Assembly (NCBI GenBank): GCA_958009055.1 | Contig: OY253650.1 | Coordinates: 744,001-808,000, forward strand | Direction: 5' to 3' | Source: Choricystis sp. odSpoLacu1 | Lineage: Eukaryota > Chlorophyta > Trebouxiophyceae | Length of the DNA stretch: 64,000 nt | Part shown: positions 9,288 through 21,500 of the stretch, piece after piece | Numbering within the stretch: position 1 is the first letter of the stretch | Layout: each line of letters starts with the position of its first letter | Notes under the pieces: generated by a model | Database searches by the model: none | What the model saw: the letters and a program-made list of their open reading frames with translations, nothing else | What the model was told of the DNA's origin: nothing | Program-made: the position numbers and the translations under genes

Positions 9288-11199
9288 TCACCACGGCGCC
9301 GCCGCGTCCGGCAACAGCACCGGCCGGTTGACCAGCTTGCGCCCGTTGCGGCGGACCGCCCACAGGATGCCGGCAGCCGCGGCCAGGGGACCAGCCACGG
9401 TGCGCAGCAGCGAGCGCGAGGTCGCGGCCCCAGCCAGCAGGGCACGCACACCCGACACGCCCAAGGCCAACGACAGAGCAGCCGCCAGCAACGGCAGCGC
9501 GGGCGACGGCTGGTGCACAAACGGCGACGGCGGCGGCGGCGGCGGTGGCGGCGCGCCCTCCGGCCTGTCCTCCTTGGGCGGCTGGGGCGGTGTGTAGGCG
9601 CCCGTCACATAGTCCAGCGCGTCCTGCGTGCCCCCATCCCTGAAGTTGTTGAGGTAATAGCGCGCCAGCGACTTGACGCCGTCATCGAGCAAGCCAGCGA
9701 TCGTGCGTTTCCCGGTGCGAGTAAACCCGCTCTTCAACGCGCCCGTGCCCGCATACTGGCGGGACACGTCGTCCCCCGCATCCGCCCACGCAGACTTGAA
9801 GGCGGCGTCCCCTTCCGGGGACGCCACCGACAGGGGTTCATCGGGGGAGCCGCCCCGCGCATCGGCCAGTGCGGCGCCCAGCGCACGGCGCGCGAGCCAC
9901 CCCTGCACCACGTTGGTGCGGTCCAGGCAGTCGATGCAGTTGGTGCGCACGACGCCGGTCTGGCGGCGGGGGACGGGGCGGGCGGTGCCGTCACCTGGAG
10001 CGAAGTAGAAGCCCGCGGCATCGACGTCGCCCCCTATTTCAGACCACAGCGTCTCCAGCCGGTCGTACCGGGTCGCCCCACACACCGCGTGAAAGTCAAA
10101 GGGGACGTAGCGCACGCGCCCCGCCGGCATGGGGGGCAGGCGGGCGACGCCGTCGGCGTAGGCGGCGCCGAGCGCGCCCTCCGACCCGTGTTGATTCACC
10201 AGGTTGACGCACAGCACGTCGCCGTGGCGGGCGGTCATGGACGCAAAGTGTTTGGTGAGGGCAGCGTCGGCTAACGATGGCGGAGCCACCCGGGTCGCGG
10301 GCTTGTACTTGAGGTGGGGGGCTTGCGACCAGAGGAGCGGGATCGAGCCGCGCGCCTGCACGTAGCTTGCGACACTCGGTTTCCTCCCATCCCCACCCAC
10401 CACCACTTCCGCGATCTGCTCCGTCTCCACGTGGTTGGCGACGGCGCCATCTTGGTCGGCGCCGCGGCGCCAGTGGCGGCACCCTGGGCGGGCGACGGCG
10501 CGGCGCGCGATAAGGGTGAGGGTGAGCGTGGCGGGCGCGCCGCCGCCCGCCAGCGCCAGCGGGCCAAACGAAGACACCGCGCCCGCGATGAAGGGGACGA
10601 TGAAGCCGGTGACGGCGTCCACGCCGGCTTCGGAGGCGAGCAGGGGGGCGGCCAGGGAGCGCGTCCACCAGGCGGCGGGGTCTGCGCGCGCGTGCAGTGC
10701 TTTCGGCGCGTCACTCGTCAACTCCTTCCACGCCTGCGTCGTCAGCGTCAGGTCGGCGCCATACGAAAAGTAGAGCCCCCGCCCCGCGCGGGCTGGGTCC
10801 AGGGCGCGTTTGAGGAGGGACACGTACGCGGCGTCGTCGCGGTGGCCCGCGGGCGGCGCGAGGACCTCCACTTTGGTGACGCGAAACACGGGGTGCCCCC
10901 TCAGCGTGGCCGCCAATTCGGCGCCTGTGACCAGGGCCAGGGCCAGGCCTCCCGAGGCGAGGCGGGCGGCGCCGAGGACAGCCCACGCGGTGGAGGCTGT
11001 GCCGAGGGAGGGGGGGCCGTCAAACGCGGCCATGCCCACAACACCGTGGGACAGCTCCACGGTGAGGGAGGGACCCGCGGATTTACCGGTGGCATCCAGA
11101 GGCGTCAGGAAAGTGCAGGACCCGAGCTTGAGGACGCGCAGTTCGCGGTGGCACAGGGACGGGGGCGGGGGGGGCGGTGTCGGTGGTGGTGGGAGCCAT
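9288..11199 (-). CDS. Sac1-type phosphoinositide phosphatase
   Basis: Dephosphorylates phosphoinositides, typically PI4P, at ER or Golgi membranes. The Sac domain is complete, with the R-R-G-A-D-x-D-G-x-V-A-N-x-V-E-T-E-Q-I block and the catalytic C-x5-R-T loop N-C-I-D-C-L-D-R-T-N at about 9927-9945. Two C-terminal hydrophobic segments match the Sac1 membrane anchor. The ATG at 11199 starts a frame that breaks after about 14 codons. Shortening the G8 run at 11167-11174 by one base joins it perfectly to the Sac frame (S-L-C-H-R-E-L-R-V-L-K), giving 636 residues. A one-base run error is the simplest reading. Confidence 0.9.
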
Positions 11200-11724
11200 G
11201 GTTTTGTTTTTCACTCCTTCTTTGTCAGACCCCACACGCGGCCCGTCGTGGCAGCGGCTTCCGCGCCGAGGGACGTGGTGGCAGGCGGTGGCGGCGGCGC
11301 GGGGGGCGACGCGCGAGGGCGGGTGGTGCTGTAAGCGACGGCGAGGCCGAGGGCGCCGACGGCGAGCTGAGAGTGTGGAGAGTGTGGGGGGGTGAGTGAG
11401 GCAAGGAAAGGGGGGCGGGGCGGCGTGTGGGCGAGGAAGGAACTGCATGCGCGCGATGGAGGTGCTTTAAAACACGCGCGCGCACTGCCGATCGAGGCGC
11501 CCGCCTGCCGCACACGCAGCACAGGGCACACGGTGCCTCTCTCTAACACACACACCTGGGCGGCGAGGTGGGCGGGCTTCGTGCGCGTTGCTGCACACAT
11601 GAACTCAAGAGAGCGAAGAGAGCGTTGTGCTTTTTCGCGTCACTCCTGCTCTTCGTCAGCCCAATCCGTGTGCCTCTCTCTCTCCCCTCCGCGCGCTCCT
11701 CCCGAATCCCACACTACCTCCACG
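11200..11724. other. Divergent intergenic region, Sac1 / hexose-6-phosphate epimerase
   Basis: About 525 bp between two divergent start codons, long for this window. It has pyrimidine-rich stretches and scattered CA-rich blocks near 11540. No exon is supported. It must contain both promoters. Confidence 0.4.
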
Positions 11725-12976
11725 ATGCACGCTCTGCGCGCGTCCTCATCTGCCCTCGCCCCGCGGCGCGGCGCCCGCGCGCCCGCCCCCGCGGCGCGGC
11801 CAGCGCTGTCGGGACGGTGAGTGGGAGAGGGGGGTGTGCGGCGCCCCAAACAGCGCGCCCACTTTCCAGATTGTGCAGGAGGCGTGGAGTGGGGACAGTC
11901 CCACCCACAAGGGGGGTGGTCGAAGCGGCAGGCGCGGCGGGAAGGCGCGTGGGTTTTCCACCGCCCACCCCGTTCCAAACCCCCTCTCTCCCCGACCACA
12001 CACACCCAGCCCCCCCCTCCACCCCCGCTCCCCGTCCCACCACCACGCCCCCACCACCCGCGCGTCCGCCACCCCCGCCACCTCCACCGACGTCGCGTCC
12101 CTGGCCTCCAAGTTTGACAAGCCGGGGTCAGTAGCCGTCACCACGGGGCGCGGCGGCCTCCCCATCGTCCGCCTGACGCACGCGTGTGGCTCCACCGCCG
12201 AAGTCTACCTGTATGGTGGCTGCGTCTGCTCCTGGACGCAGCCCAGTGGGGACGAGATTCTGTATGTGCGCCCGGATGCCGTCTTCGACAAGTCCAAACC
12301 AATCTCCGGCGGCATCCCGCACTGCTTCCCCCAGTTTGGGCCCGGCCCCCTGCCCCAGCACGGGTTTGCCCGCAACAGTGACTGGACAGTCGCCTCCACC
12401 TCTGCCGACCCCAACCCGGATGACGCGGACCCCTCGGTCGAGCTGCTGCTGACTGACTCCGAGGCCACGCGCGCCATCTGGCCGCACGCCTTCACCGCGG
12501 CCTACACCGTCACCCTGCACGGTGAGACGCTGAAGACGTCGCTGACGGTGACCAACACGGGGGGTGATGCCTTTGATTTCACGGCCGCGCTGCACACCTA
12601 CATCGAAGTGGCTGACATCCGTGCCGCCGCCGTCCGCGGCCTGAAAGGGTTCGACTACCTGGACAAAACGGTGGACGCCACCAACCCGCCGAAGAAAACC
12701 GAGACGCGGGACGTGGTGACGTTTGAGGGGCCGGTGGACAGCGTGTACGCGGGCGCGGGTGGCTACGTGGAATTGGATGTCGGCACCGGCGCCGCCGTCG
12801 CCATCGCCTCCGACAAGTGGGGCGACACCGTTGTCTGGTCCCCCTGGACGTCCATGAAGGAGTGCTACGAACGGTTTGCTTGCGTGGAGAACGCGCAGGC
12901 CACCAAACCTGTGGCCCTGAAAGCGGGGGAGAGCTGGACCGCGACCGCTGATTTCTCTGTGGTCGACCTGGACTGA
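11725..12976 (+). CDS. D-hexose-6-phosphate mutarotase (glucose-6-phosphate 1-epimerase), plastid-targeted
   Basis: Exons 11725-11816 and 12010-12976, phase 2, give about 352 residues. The enzyme interconverts alpha and beta anomers of glucose-6-phosphate. The aldose-epimerase fold is clear: G-G-I-P-H-C-F-P-Q-F-G followed by Q-H-G-F-A-R (active-site His), then A-L-H-T-Y-I-E-V, the V-V-W-S-P-W block, and L-K-A-G-E-S-W near the C-terminus with the likely catalytic Glu. The first exon encodes an Ala/Arg/Pro-rich transit peptide. This resembles the plant apospory-associated protein C family. The distal stop is convergent with the RETICULATA-like gene. Confidence 0.93.
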
Positions 12977-13113
12977 GAGTTGAGAGAGTTGAGAGAGAGA
13001 GAGAGGCTTTTGGGAGGGTTCTTTGTGTTGGTCGGATCAAACAAAAAAAGTGTTGTCACAAGAAGAAATAAAAAAACATCACCCACCCACAAACACCGTC
13101 CCCACTCACAAAA

Positions 13114-14398
13114 TCACGACCCCGGCGCCTTCTGCAGGCCCAGCAGGCGCAGGTAGTCGACCCACATCAAGGACCCCAAGAACGTGTTGCCGGTGCGCAC
13201 CGCAAAGGAGAGCACGTTGCAGAGACCCGGCCTACCCGCCAACAGTGTCTCAATGCCCCTCTCCTCAACCACGCCCGCCAGGATCTGGTAGCGCAGGTTG
13301 GAGGAGACCGCCATGTAGGAGGCGTAGGCGGCGGACATGGTGAGCACGTCCTGGGGGGCGTTGGGGGGGGACCAGGACGGGTCGAGCGCGCTGCGCACAG
13401 CAATGAGCGCGTTGGTCGCCCCCACCCCCAGCAACGACGCGCCAAAGCCCACGCCCAGCAGTTTGGCGCCGTTGCGGACGACAGCACCGCCGCGCTGGGC
13501 CAGGGTGAAGGGGGCGGCGCCGGAGGGGACCTTCATGAACGCGTTATCGGGGCAGGACGCAAAGAATGACATGGTCGGGTTCTTGGCGGCGGTGGCCGCC
13601 CCCCGCCCCGCCAGCGACAGCGTGGGCGCGGGCAGCCACACCAGCATGAAGTCGGCGACGAGGGCCATGGCCACGTTGGCGGCCACAAAATCGATCTCGG
13701 AAGAAAACCGGTCCCCCCGCTTGGTGTATTCAGCTGTGCTCTTAGTCAGAATGCCGATGCCGACCTCGATGGCCACTTTGACCATGAAGGATGGGTCGGC
13801 CAGCAGGCGTTCCCGGAAGCCGCCGATGCGGAGGAGGGGGGCGAGGATGCCGGCCGAGAGTTTGAGGTAGCGATCGAGGACATCAGCGGGGATGCGCCCC
13901 GCCTTCAGCGCGGCCGCAAAGTCTGGAGGCAACGAAGCCAGCGTCTTGCCGGCGGCCAGCAGGGCGCCGAGTTCGGCGGGGGGGGCGCCGGGGGACTCAT
14001 CGCCGCCGCCGCCGCCGCCGCCACCGCTGCCGGGGCGGTTGACGCCGTCGCCTGCGGGTTTCGGGAGTGAGGGGGAGAAATAGAGGTGGGTGGGTTGTTG
14101 AGTGAGACTAGGCGGGTCGGTCTCGCGGGGCGCACCCCGACGGAGGCAGGGCTGGAGCCGAAACCTCTCCCACGCGCCCTAGGAATCCAATCCGCCGCCC
14201 CCCCCGCGCCTATCCAGCCTCCAAAAAAATCACCATGCCTCACACGCACTCACCACCACCTCCCGCTGACGCGGTGGACGGCACGCTGACGGCGCGCACG
14301 GGCGTGGCGTGGGGGCGTGCGCCGCGGCGTGCGGCGCAGGGGGGCGCGGTGGGGGCCACCGCGCCGAGGCGGGTAGTGGGCACCATCGGGCGCAGCAT
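13114..14398 (-). CDS. RETICULATA-related (DUF3411) chloroplast envelope protein
   Basis: Exons 14398-14254 and 14051-13114 with a 202-base intron, phase 1, encode 360 residues. Exon 1 is a transit peptide (Arg, Ala, Thr and Pro rich), a Gly run follows, then the DUF3411 domain: L-P-P-D-F, I-P-A-D-V-L-D-R-Y-L, F-R-E-R-L-L-A-D-P-S-F, D-F-V-A-A-N-V-A-M-A-L-V-A-D-F, and V-E-E-R-G-I-E. Arabidopsis relatives sit in the inner plastid envelope and affect mesophyll development and metabolite balance. Several hydrophobic helices are visible. The gene is divergent from the unknown gene at 14543 across a TG microsatellite. Confidence 0.9.
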
Positions 14399-14433
14399 TG
14401 TGTGTGTGTGTGTGTGTGTGTGTAGTAGTAGTA
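14399..14433. repeat. TG microsatellite followed by GTA repeats
   Basis: About twelve TG units at 14399-14423, then four GTA units. The tract starts at the first base upstream of the RETICULATA-like start codon, so it lies in the shared divergent promoter or leader. Confidence 0.9.
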
Positions 14434-14542
14434 GATGGGAGGTGCAGCAAAAGGGGCTGGCAGGGCGCGCGGTCAGCGTCCCGTCGGAAGAAAACTAAGC
14501 AAAAAGTGCCGCCCTCAACACAGCGACGGAAAAAAAAAACGG

Positions 14543-15094
14543 ATGGCCCTGCTTGCAGCCCTGCGAGTCGTTGTCCCTCTGGTGTATGTCGCCGACCAAG
14601 TCCACTCGCTTCTCGTAGTTCACGAGCTTTTCAAGGCACGTGTCGAGGAGGAGCGCGCGGCCGCGGACCGCCACCGCGATGCAATGCTCGCTGCCCTGTT
14701 CCGCCGGGTCACAGACCGTTGCCTGGCGAGCGAGGATGTGCCGGTGACGCGTGCCCAGCCAGCTGAAACCATCAGCGGCGACGATTTATTGGAGCTGCTG
14801 GCGCTGGAGAAAGAGGAGGCGATGGCGTCAACCCCGCTGCCCCTCGCACCACCCCCACCATCACCACCACCACCCCTCACCCTGACCTTCATCCCACTCA
14901 TGGTGGCCCCCTTTGTGCACGTCACCCTGGCTACCGCACGCGACACCCTGGCCTCGGCCAAGCAGGCGGCTGCCGCCCGCGCCGCGCGCTGGCGCCGCGT
15001 CAGCGCGCTGCGGTTTTCGAGCACAGGCGGCCCGTCCCACCGCCGCAGGCGAGGGGCTGTGTTGGTGTCGGTTGAACGCACTCTGGTTGATTGA
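14543..15094 (+). CDS. Unknown protein with two hydrophobic segments
   Basis: Single exon, 183 residues from the ATG at 14543. Residues 1-20 form a hydrophobic helix, followed by a charged helical stretch (F-K-A-R-V-E-E-E-R-A-A-A-D-R-H-R-D) and D-D-L-L-E-L-L-A-L-E-K-E-E. A Pro-rich linker leads to a second hydrophobic segment (L-T-F-I-P-L-M-V-A-P-F-V) and a basic tail. I do not recognise a family. The divergent promoter, TGA stop and a TGTAA motif 29 bases downstream support a real gene. Confidence 0.55.
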   Translation: MALLAALRVVVPLVYVADQVHSLLVVHELFKARVEEERAAADRHRDAMLAALFRRVTDRCLASEDVPVTRAQPAETISGDDLLELLALEKEEAMASTPLPLAPPPPSPPPPLTLTFIPLMVAPFVHVTLATARDTLASAKQAAAARAARWRRVSALRFSSTGGPSHRRRRGAVLVSVERTLVD

Positions 15095-15122
15095 TGGAAT
15101 GATTGGAAAGGGGGGGATGGCC

Positions 15123-15127
15123 TGTAA
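15123..15127 (+). terminator. TGTAA polyadenylation motif
   Basis: TGTAA 29 bases after the stop of the unknown gene at 14543, between convergent genes. This is the chlorophyte polyadenylation signal; use here is inferred from position. Confidence 0.6.
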
Positions 15128-15204
15128 CATCACACACCTCTAGAAAACACACACTGAACATCACAGCCTGCAGCGCACGCACACAGCCTCCCCCCCCCCA
15201 TCAG

Positions 15205-16197
15205 TCACCCATCCACACAGCCATACACACCAAACCCGCCCCCCCCCGTGTACGCCGCCGCCAGGGCCGCCCCTTCCTCCGTGGGCGCGGAAAACGCGAG
15301 CACACTCCGCGGCACGCGCGCCAGGGGCGCCACCACGTCCCGCCCCGCGTCCAGCAGGGCTGACGCGATCCCGGAGCGCCGGTGGTCAGGGGCCACCCAG
15401 ACGGCGCGCACGCCGGCCGCGGGGCGGGTGCGGTGGGGGGAACCATTCTCACTCTTCCAGCGCGTCACGCGGCAGCCGCGGGGCAACGCCTCCAGCACCG
15501 CCACGCCGGCCACCCGCCGGTCGGTGGAAGCCTCGTACAGCAGCACGTGGGTGGACTTGCCGCCCCGCGGGTCGGTGAAGCCGGGGGAGGCGCCGAGTGC
15601 CGCCTCCGCGCGCGCGATCGCGGCGGCCACCGCGGCCGGCCGCCTCCCGGGAGGCGCGTGCAAGATGCGGTCACTGGAGGAGGAGGCGGCTGACGAGCCG
15701 CGCCGTGCCGACGACGGCTGCACAGCCACGCCCTCGCGCACAACGCGCACGCCGCCGCCCGGCCCGACGCGAGGCCCCTTTGTAGCGGCAGCGTGGTGGA
15801 AGCGGTGCAGGGCTTCGTCGGCGGGGTCGCCGGGTGCATACAGCAGGCCGCAGGCGGGGCACGTGGTGGAGTGAAAGGAGGCTTGGCCCAGGTCGAGGTG
15901 GGTTTGGACGGGTGCGCGCGGAGGGCGGGGGGGTGGGGGGCGGGTGGGAGGAGGAGCCGCGGCGTCAGACAGTTCATGCGTGTCCTTCACAGTAACCTCC
16001 GGCTTTTTGCGCTTGGCAAACGTGCGGGGGGCGGGCGGCGTTGGCGCGGCCAGACCGCTGGATGGAGGGTGCGGGTGCAGTGGGGGGGCGGCAGCAGGCA
16101 CTGGCGCCGTGTCTGCAGATGCGTCAGGAGGTGCAACCACTGACGGTGTTGGCGGCGGCGCGAAGAAGCGCCGGATGTCGGTGGCGTCGCGCGCCAT
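15205..16197 (-). CDS. ECO1: ECO1/CTF7/ESCO-type cohesin acetyltransferase
   Basis: Single exon, 330 residues. Acetylates SMC3 during S phase to lock sister-chromatid cohesion. The N-terminus begins with T-D-I-R-R-F-F, a good PCNA-interaction box. The family C2H2 finger follows at mid-protein: C-P-A-C-G-L-L-Y through L-H-R-F-H-H. The acetyl-CoA domain carries G-V-R-A-V-W-V-A-P-D-H-R-R-S-G-I-A-S-x-L-L-D, the ECO1 version of motif A, then F-S-A-P-T-E-E-G. The order PIP box, finger, acetyltransferase is canonical. The start at 16197 was chosen because it places the PIP box at the N-terminus. Divergent from CSN1, 185 bp between starts. Confidence 0.93.
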   Translation of the reverse strand: MARDATDIRRFFAPPPTPSVVAPPDASADTAPVPAAAPPLHPHPPSSGLAAPTPPAPRTFAKRKKPEVTVKDTHELSDAAAPPPTRPPPPRPPRAPVQTHLDLGQASFHSTTCPACGLLYAPGDPADEALHRFHHAAATKGPRVGPGGGVRVVREGVAVQPSSARRGSSAASSSSDRILHAPPGRRPAAVAAAIARAEAALGASPGFTDPRGGKSTHVLLYEASTDRRVAGVAVLEALPRGCRVTRWKSENGSPHRTRPAAGVRAVWVAPDHRRSGIASALLDAGRDVVAPLARVPRSVLAFSAPTEEGAALAAAYTGGGGFGVYGCVDG

Positions 16198-16382
16198 TGA
16201 GTTGAAAAACGGTGTGTCGCGCGATGCGAGAGCAAAGAGTGCGAAGGAGAGGGAGCAAGAGGAAAACGACAAAACGGCGCGTCGGGCCAGAACGAGTGAG
16301 CCCCTTTTCCTTCCTCTGTGGGGTGCTGTGTCGCGGTTCTGCCACCCCCCTCTTCTGCTCAGACCCCCACAGACACCCATCC

Positions 16383-18269
16383 ATGGAGCCTGAGGCCGCC
16401 CTCTCCCCCGACGTGGAGGTGCGTGTGGTGTCCGGGGGCGGGGACAGGGCCTGGCTTGCTTTCCCCGACCACATCCCCCCCATCGCCCACGCCCGCTGGC
16501 CTCTCTCCCCCCCCCGCTCACACGCACCCCCACCCACCCACACACACACCACCCAGACCATCGCCGCCTACTACACCGGCGCCCCCCTGGCCGCCCGCCT
16601 CGCCTTTGCCGCCGACGCGCTGCGCGGGTCGCCCGCCGAGCTGGCCGCGCTGCGCGTCGCGGTGGACGCGGTCAAGCAAGTGAGATAGTGATGAGAAGAG
16701 AGGGAGAGAGTGTGGTGTGTGGTGTGTGCGCGCCGCGACTGAAAGGGGGGGTGGAGAGAGGGTGGGGTGTTAATGAGACCAGCCTGCCCAGAAACCCACC
16801 CTGCCTCCCCCCACACACACACCAGCACACGAACGACACGTCCACCTACAAGCAGCTCATCGGCCGCATCGGGGGCCGCCTGGGGCCCGACTACCACCTG
16901 GACACGTGAGTCAGAGGGAGGGAGAGGGAGAGCGAAACAAAACCCTCGAGGGTTTTGTTTGTTGTGCGCCCAAACCCAACCCACACCCACCCACCTTCAC
17001 AGCGCCTGGATCTCCGCCACCGACGCCGCCGCCGACGCGGAGCGCACGTCCCTGGAGGCCGACCTGGCCGCCTCCCGCTCCGCCTTGACCAAGGACGCCA
17101 TTCGTGCTGGTACGACCGCCCTCGGCGAGTGGCACGCGTCCCGCGGCGACGCGGCCGCCGCACTGCGCTGCCACGTGCGCGCCCGCGACTACTGCTCCAC
17201 TCCCGCCCACGTCGCTGAGTCTGCGCTGGCGGCTGCGCGTGCCGCTGCTGCCGCGAGGGACGCGGCGCACGCGGGGGCGTACGCGGCCAAAGCTGCCGCC
17301 TCCCCCCCCGGCGCGCTCGCAGGCGCCCCCGCCGCCGCCGCCGCCGCGGGTGTCGCGGTCGCCTCCTTCGACGCAGCCAAGTGGCGCCAAGCCGCCCTCG
17401 ACTTTGCGGCGGTGGGGGAGGAGTTGGGTGTGGGGCCAGATGCTCGCCCCGACGACGGGTGGCTCGCCTCCACCCTCGACGTCGCCCTCTGCGGCGGCCT
17501 CGCCGCCGCCGCCTCCCTGGACCGGAGCGAGCTCAAGTCTGTCGTGCTGGCGCGGCCCGCGTTCCGGGGGCACCTGGCGGCCGCGCCCCGTATTGCGGCA
17601 GGACTGCGTGCCTTGGCCTCTGCCCGCTTTGGTGACGGGCTGACCCACCTGCGCGCCGCCCTCCCCCTCGCCAAGCTGCACCCGCGCACCGCCTCCGTGG
17701 CGGACGCGCTGTATGGTGCGGCCCGGGGGCGGGCCCTGGCCCAGTACGTGGCCCCCTACTCTCGCCTGTCGGTCGCGGCGGCCGCGGCCACGCTGGGCGG
17801 CGCGGCCGGCGCGCCGGGTGGACCGCCCGACGCCGCTGCGGCTGCCCCCACCGACCCTGCTACCGCCCTGGCCGACGAACTGGCGGCCTTGATCGATGGT
17901 GGCTCCATTGGGGGGCGGCTAGATGCCGCGGCGGGCGTGCTCGTCCGCCCGCGCCGCGACCCGCCAGCTGTCGCGGCGGCCGACGCCCTGGAAGCCGCCG
18001 CCAACGCGGGCGCCCAGTTTGTGGCGGACGCACACGCCCTGCTGCTGCGCGCGTCCCTGGTGGCGGCGGGCGTGGTGGCGCGCGCCCCGCCGTCGGCGGC
18101 CGGGGGTGACCGCGGCCCGCGCCGCGGCGACCGCGCGGAGGCGTTCGCCTTTGGCGCCGACTGGGCGCGCCGGGCGGGCGCTTTTGGGGAGCGGGGAGGT
18201 GGCTTCGGGGATGACGACATGCTGCGGGAGGGGCCAGTGGCGCCGGGGTCGGGGCGGCGGCGCGGGTGA
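16383..18269 (+). CDS. CSN1: COP9 signalosome subunit 1
   Basis: Four exons: 16383-16418, 16557-16679, 16826-16905, 17003-18269; 501 residues. Scaffold subunit of the cullin deneddylase. Conserved pieces are D-V-E then A-Y-Y-T-G, T-Y-K-Q-L-I-G-R-I, A-W-I-S-A-T-D and C-H-V-R-A-R-D-Y-C-S-T-P-A-H-V, followed by the helical region and PCI-like domain with Y-V-A-P-Y-S. These separate it from the proteasome paralogue Rpn7. Exon 1 is only 36 bases. The C-terminal 60 residues are Arg/Gly/Asp-rich. The start is fixed by exon 1 being the only ATG giving M-E-P-E in frame. Confidence 0.9.
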
Positions 18270-18505
18270 AGAGGAGAGGAAAGTGGGGTGAGAGAGAGGC
18301 GCCAGCGGACTCTCACAAGAGTCGCTCGCAAACACGCAGCTTTGGTTTCTTTTTATCTTTCATGTCAAGACACGCACGCACAGAGCCCGTTTTTTTGAAG
18401 GACGATCGCGGGGCAGGGAGGGGACGGAAAGGAAGAGGACAAAAAACATCACTCTCCGCCGTCGCTTCTGTGTTCAGGTGCCGGCGAGAGAACGCATTCG
18501 CGCCG

Positions 18506-21500
18506 ATGACGGGCTCCGCCCCCACCCCCGCCGACGGCGGCGTCATCTACATCCCCATCGTCGGCTCTGACGCTGCGGTCGAGCTGCCGGTGGCGTCACT
18601 CCCCGACGACGTCGACGACGTTTTGGACGTGCTGCGCGCGGAGGACGCCCCCCTCGCCCTGTGGCGTGACGTGGCGCGCGCCTACTTGTCCAGGGTGAGT
18701 GTGGAGTGTGTGTGGTGTGGTGTGGGTGTGGACGCGCACACGCGCGCTGCGAGGCGGGTGCCGTCAAAAACACCAAATTGGGGGATCCGGCGGCATCACG
18801 CAGCTAACGCCCTCTCCTCCCCTCTCCCACCCATCCCTAGGGCAAAATCAAAGCCTTCCTCCGCGTCGTCAAGGAGGGCACCTCCCCCGAGGCCGCCGCC
18901 CACTACGGCCCCGCGTCCGCGCGCGACCGCGCGCTGCTGCACGCGTGCGAAGCGGGCTTCCACCTGGCCGCCGTCGAGGCAGCTCCACGCGGCGCGCGGG
19001 GCGTGGCCCTGGACTCGGCCGCCGCTGCAGTGGCGGCGGCCGAGCGCGCCGACCGGGGGGAAGCCATGGTGGCGGTCGCGGCGGGAGACGTCGCGGCCGC
19101 GCGCGGCGACGCGGCGACCGCGCGCCGCCACTACCAGCGCTCCCTCAAGCTGACGTCAGGGGGGGCGCCCTGCGTGGCGGGGCACCTGGCGCTGGGTGGA
19201 GCCGCCCTGAAAGCGGGGGATGGAGCGGGCGCCCTGGCCCACTACTCGGCTGCTCTCCGTGCCCACCCGGCCTGCCGCCCCGACCCCCGCCTCGGCTTCG
19301 CCGCCGCCCTCTACCTGCTCGGCTCCCGCGACGCGGCCGCCGCCGCCTGGACACGCGCCCTGGAGGCCGACCCTGGGTGTGCGGCCGCGCTGCTGGGGCT
19401 GGCGGCGGTGCAGTTGGGAGCACCCGACGCGCCGACGCGGGCAACGGGTGCCGCCACCCTGCGCCGAGCGTACGACGCCGACCCGACCTCCCCCGCCGTG
19501 CTGGCGTTGATGTCTCGAGCGTTGCTGGCCGCTGACGACGCGCCCCGGGCGGCCGCGGCGGCTGCGACTGCTGTCGACGCGGCCGCGCGCGCGCGCGCAG
19601 CACCGACGCGCGGGTTGTCGCAGCCGCCGCCACCGCGGCTGCACGCGCCCACCACGCGGCGGGCGACTTGTCGGCTGCCCTGCGCTCCTACCAAGCCGCC
19701 CTGGGGGCCGACCCGGGGGGCCCGCTGCCGTTGCTGGGGGCGGCCCAGCTGGCACTGCTACGGCGTGACGGCGGGGCGACAAATGCAGTCACCCTGCTAG
19801 AGCGCGCGTTGCGGCGTGCCCCAGCCTGGACGGACGCGCTGGCCCTGTTGGCCCCGCTGTATGATGCGACCCCCGAGCGGGCGCCCGGGGCGGAGGCAGA
19901 GTTTGCGGCTGCTGCTGCCCGCGTCGGCGCGACGTCTGTTGACAAGGAAGCACACGCTGAATTCCTCGCCCGCCGGGGCGCCCTCAAGGACGCGGACGCA
20001 GAGTACACGGCCGCCGTGGCCGCAGCCCGCGAGGAAGCCAAGGCGAGTGGGAAGCCGCTGTCTGTGCGCCTGTTGAACAACGCCGCGTGCGCCGTGTTTC
20101 GCGCGAGCGCCGCGCCTCGTGCCGCTGCCCTCCTAGAGGAAGCCCTGGCCGCGTCCTCCGACCCGACCACCTCCGACGTGCCTGCCTCATCATCCGTCAC
20201 GCTGGGCTACAACCGGGCCCGCGTGCTGGAGGTGGCGGCGGGGCCTGCAGCGGGGGCGGCCGAACACGCTGCCCTGTTTGCCGCGTTCCCAGACTACGCC
20301 GACGCCGCCGCCCGCCTAGCGGCCCTGGCTGCCGCCTCGGGCGACATCACCGCCGCGGAAGCCGCCGCCGACGCCGCCGTGGCGGCCGACCCGTCCGGCG
20401 GCGCGGGCGGGGGGGACGCGGTGGCGGCAGTGGGGCGCGCCCACCTGCTGCGTCGCAACTGGCGCGCTGCCGAAACAGCCTTCCGCCGCCTCAAGAGCCT
20501 GCCCGCCTGTTCGGACGACCCATACGCCACCCTGGGCCTGGCCGCCGTCGCCCTGCACTCCGCCCCGGGGGCGGGGGCGGGGGACGCGCGCAAGCGGGCC
20601 AAGCACCTGGCCAAAGCGGCAGAGCTGTACACGCGCGTCCTGGAAGCCGACGCCACCAACGCGCTCGCCGCGTGCGGCCTGGGCGCCACCCTGGCCGAGC
20701 AACGCCACCTGGCGGCTGCGAGGGATGTGCTAACCCTGGTCGTGGAAGCGTGTGCCGCGGTGGAGGGGGGCGCACCTGCGCCCGACGCCGACGCCAACCG
20801 CGCGGCCGCTGCGCTGGGCGACCCAGCGGCGCCAGACGCTGCTGCCGCGGCGGCCGCCTCCGCCCGCCTGTATGATGCCGCCCTGAAAGGCGCCTCCGCC
20901 GACCGGCGCCCCGGCGTGGCGGCGGGGGCCGCGTTCGCGCACTACCTGGCGGGTGATGTCGCGTCCGCGCGCCGCGCGCTGCTGCGGTGCGCGCACGCGG
21001 ACCCAGGGGACGCCGTCACCGTCTTCAACATCGCCCTCACCCTGCAGTCGGGCGCGCTGGCCACCCTGAAACAGGAGCGGGCGCCCGGGGACGCGGGCAG
21101 GCTGCCCGCCACGCGGGCCGCGGTGGCCGACTTGGCGACCGCGCGCTCGCTCTTTGCTCGGCTCGCGGCCGCGTCGGCCGCCGCGCGCGCCACCAAGTCC
21201 TCCAAGGCCGCCGCCTCCTTCCCTCCCTCCCTGGACCACCGCAAACTGACGACCCACGTCGAGTTTTGCGATGCCTCGGCCCAAAAGGCGGCCGCCGTGC
21301 TGGCCGACGCCGAGGCGGAGGCCGCCGCCATCGCGCGCGCGCGCGCACCCTGGCAGAAGCCGCCCGCGCGGAGGACGACGCCGCCCGCGCCGTCGAAGCC
21401 GACCGTGCCGCCAAGGCGGAGGCCAGGGCGCGGGAAGCGAGGCAAGCGCTGGCTGCCCAGGCGCGCGACAGGCTCGAGGGACTGAAATCCAAGTGGCGCG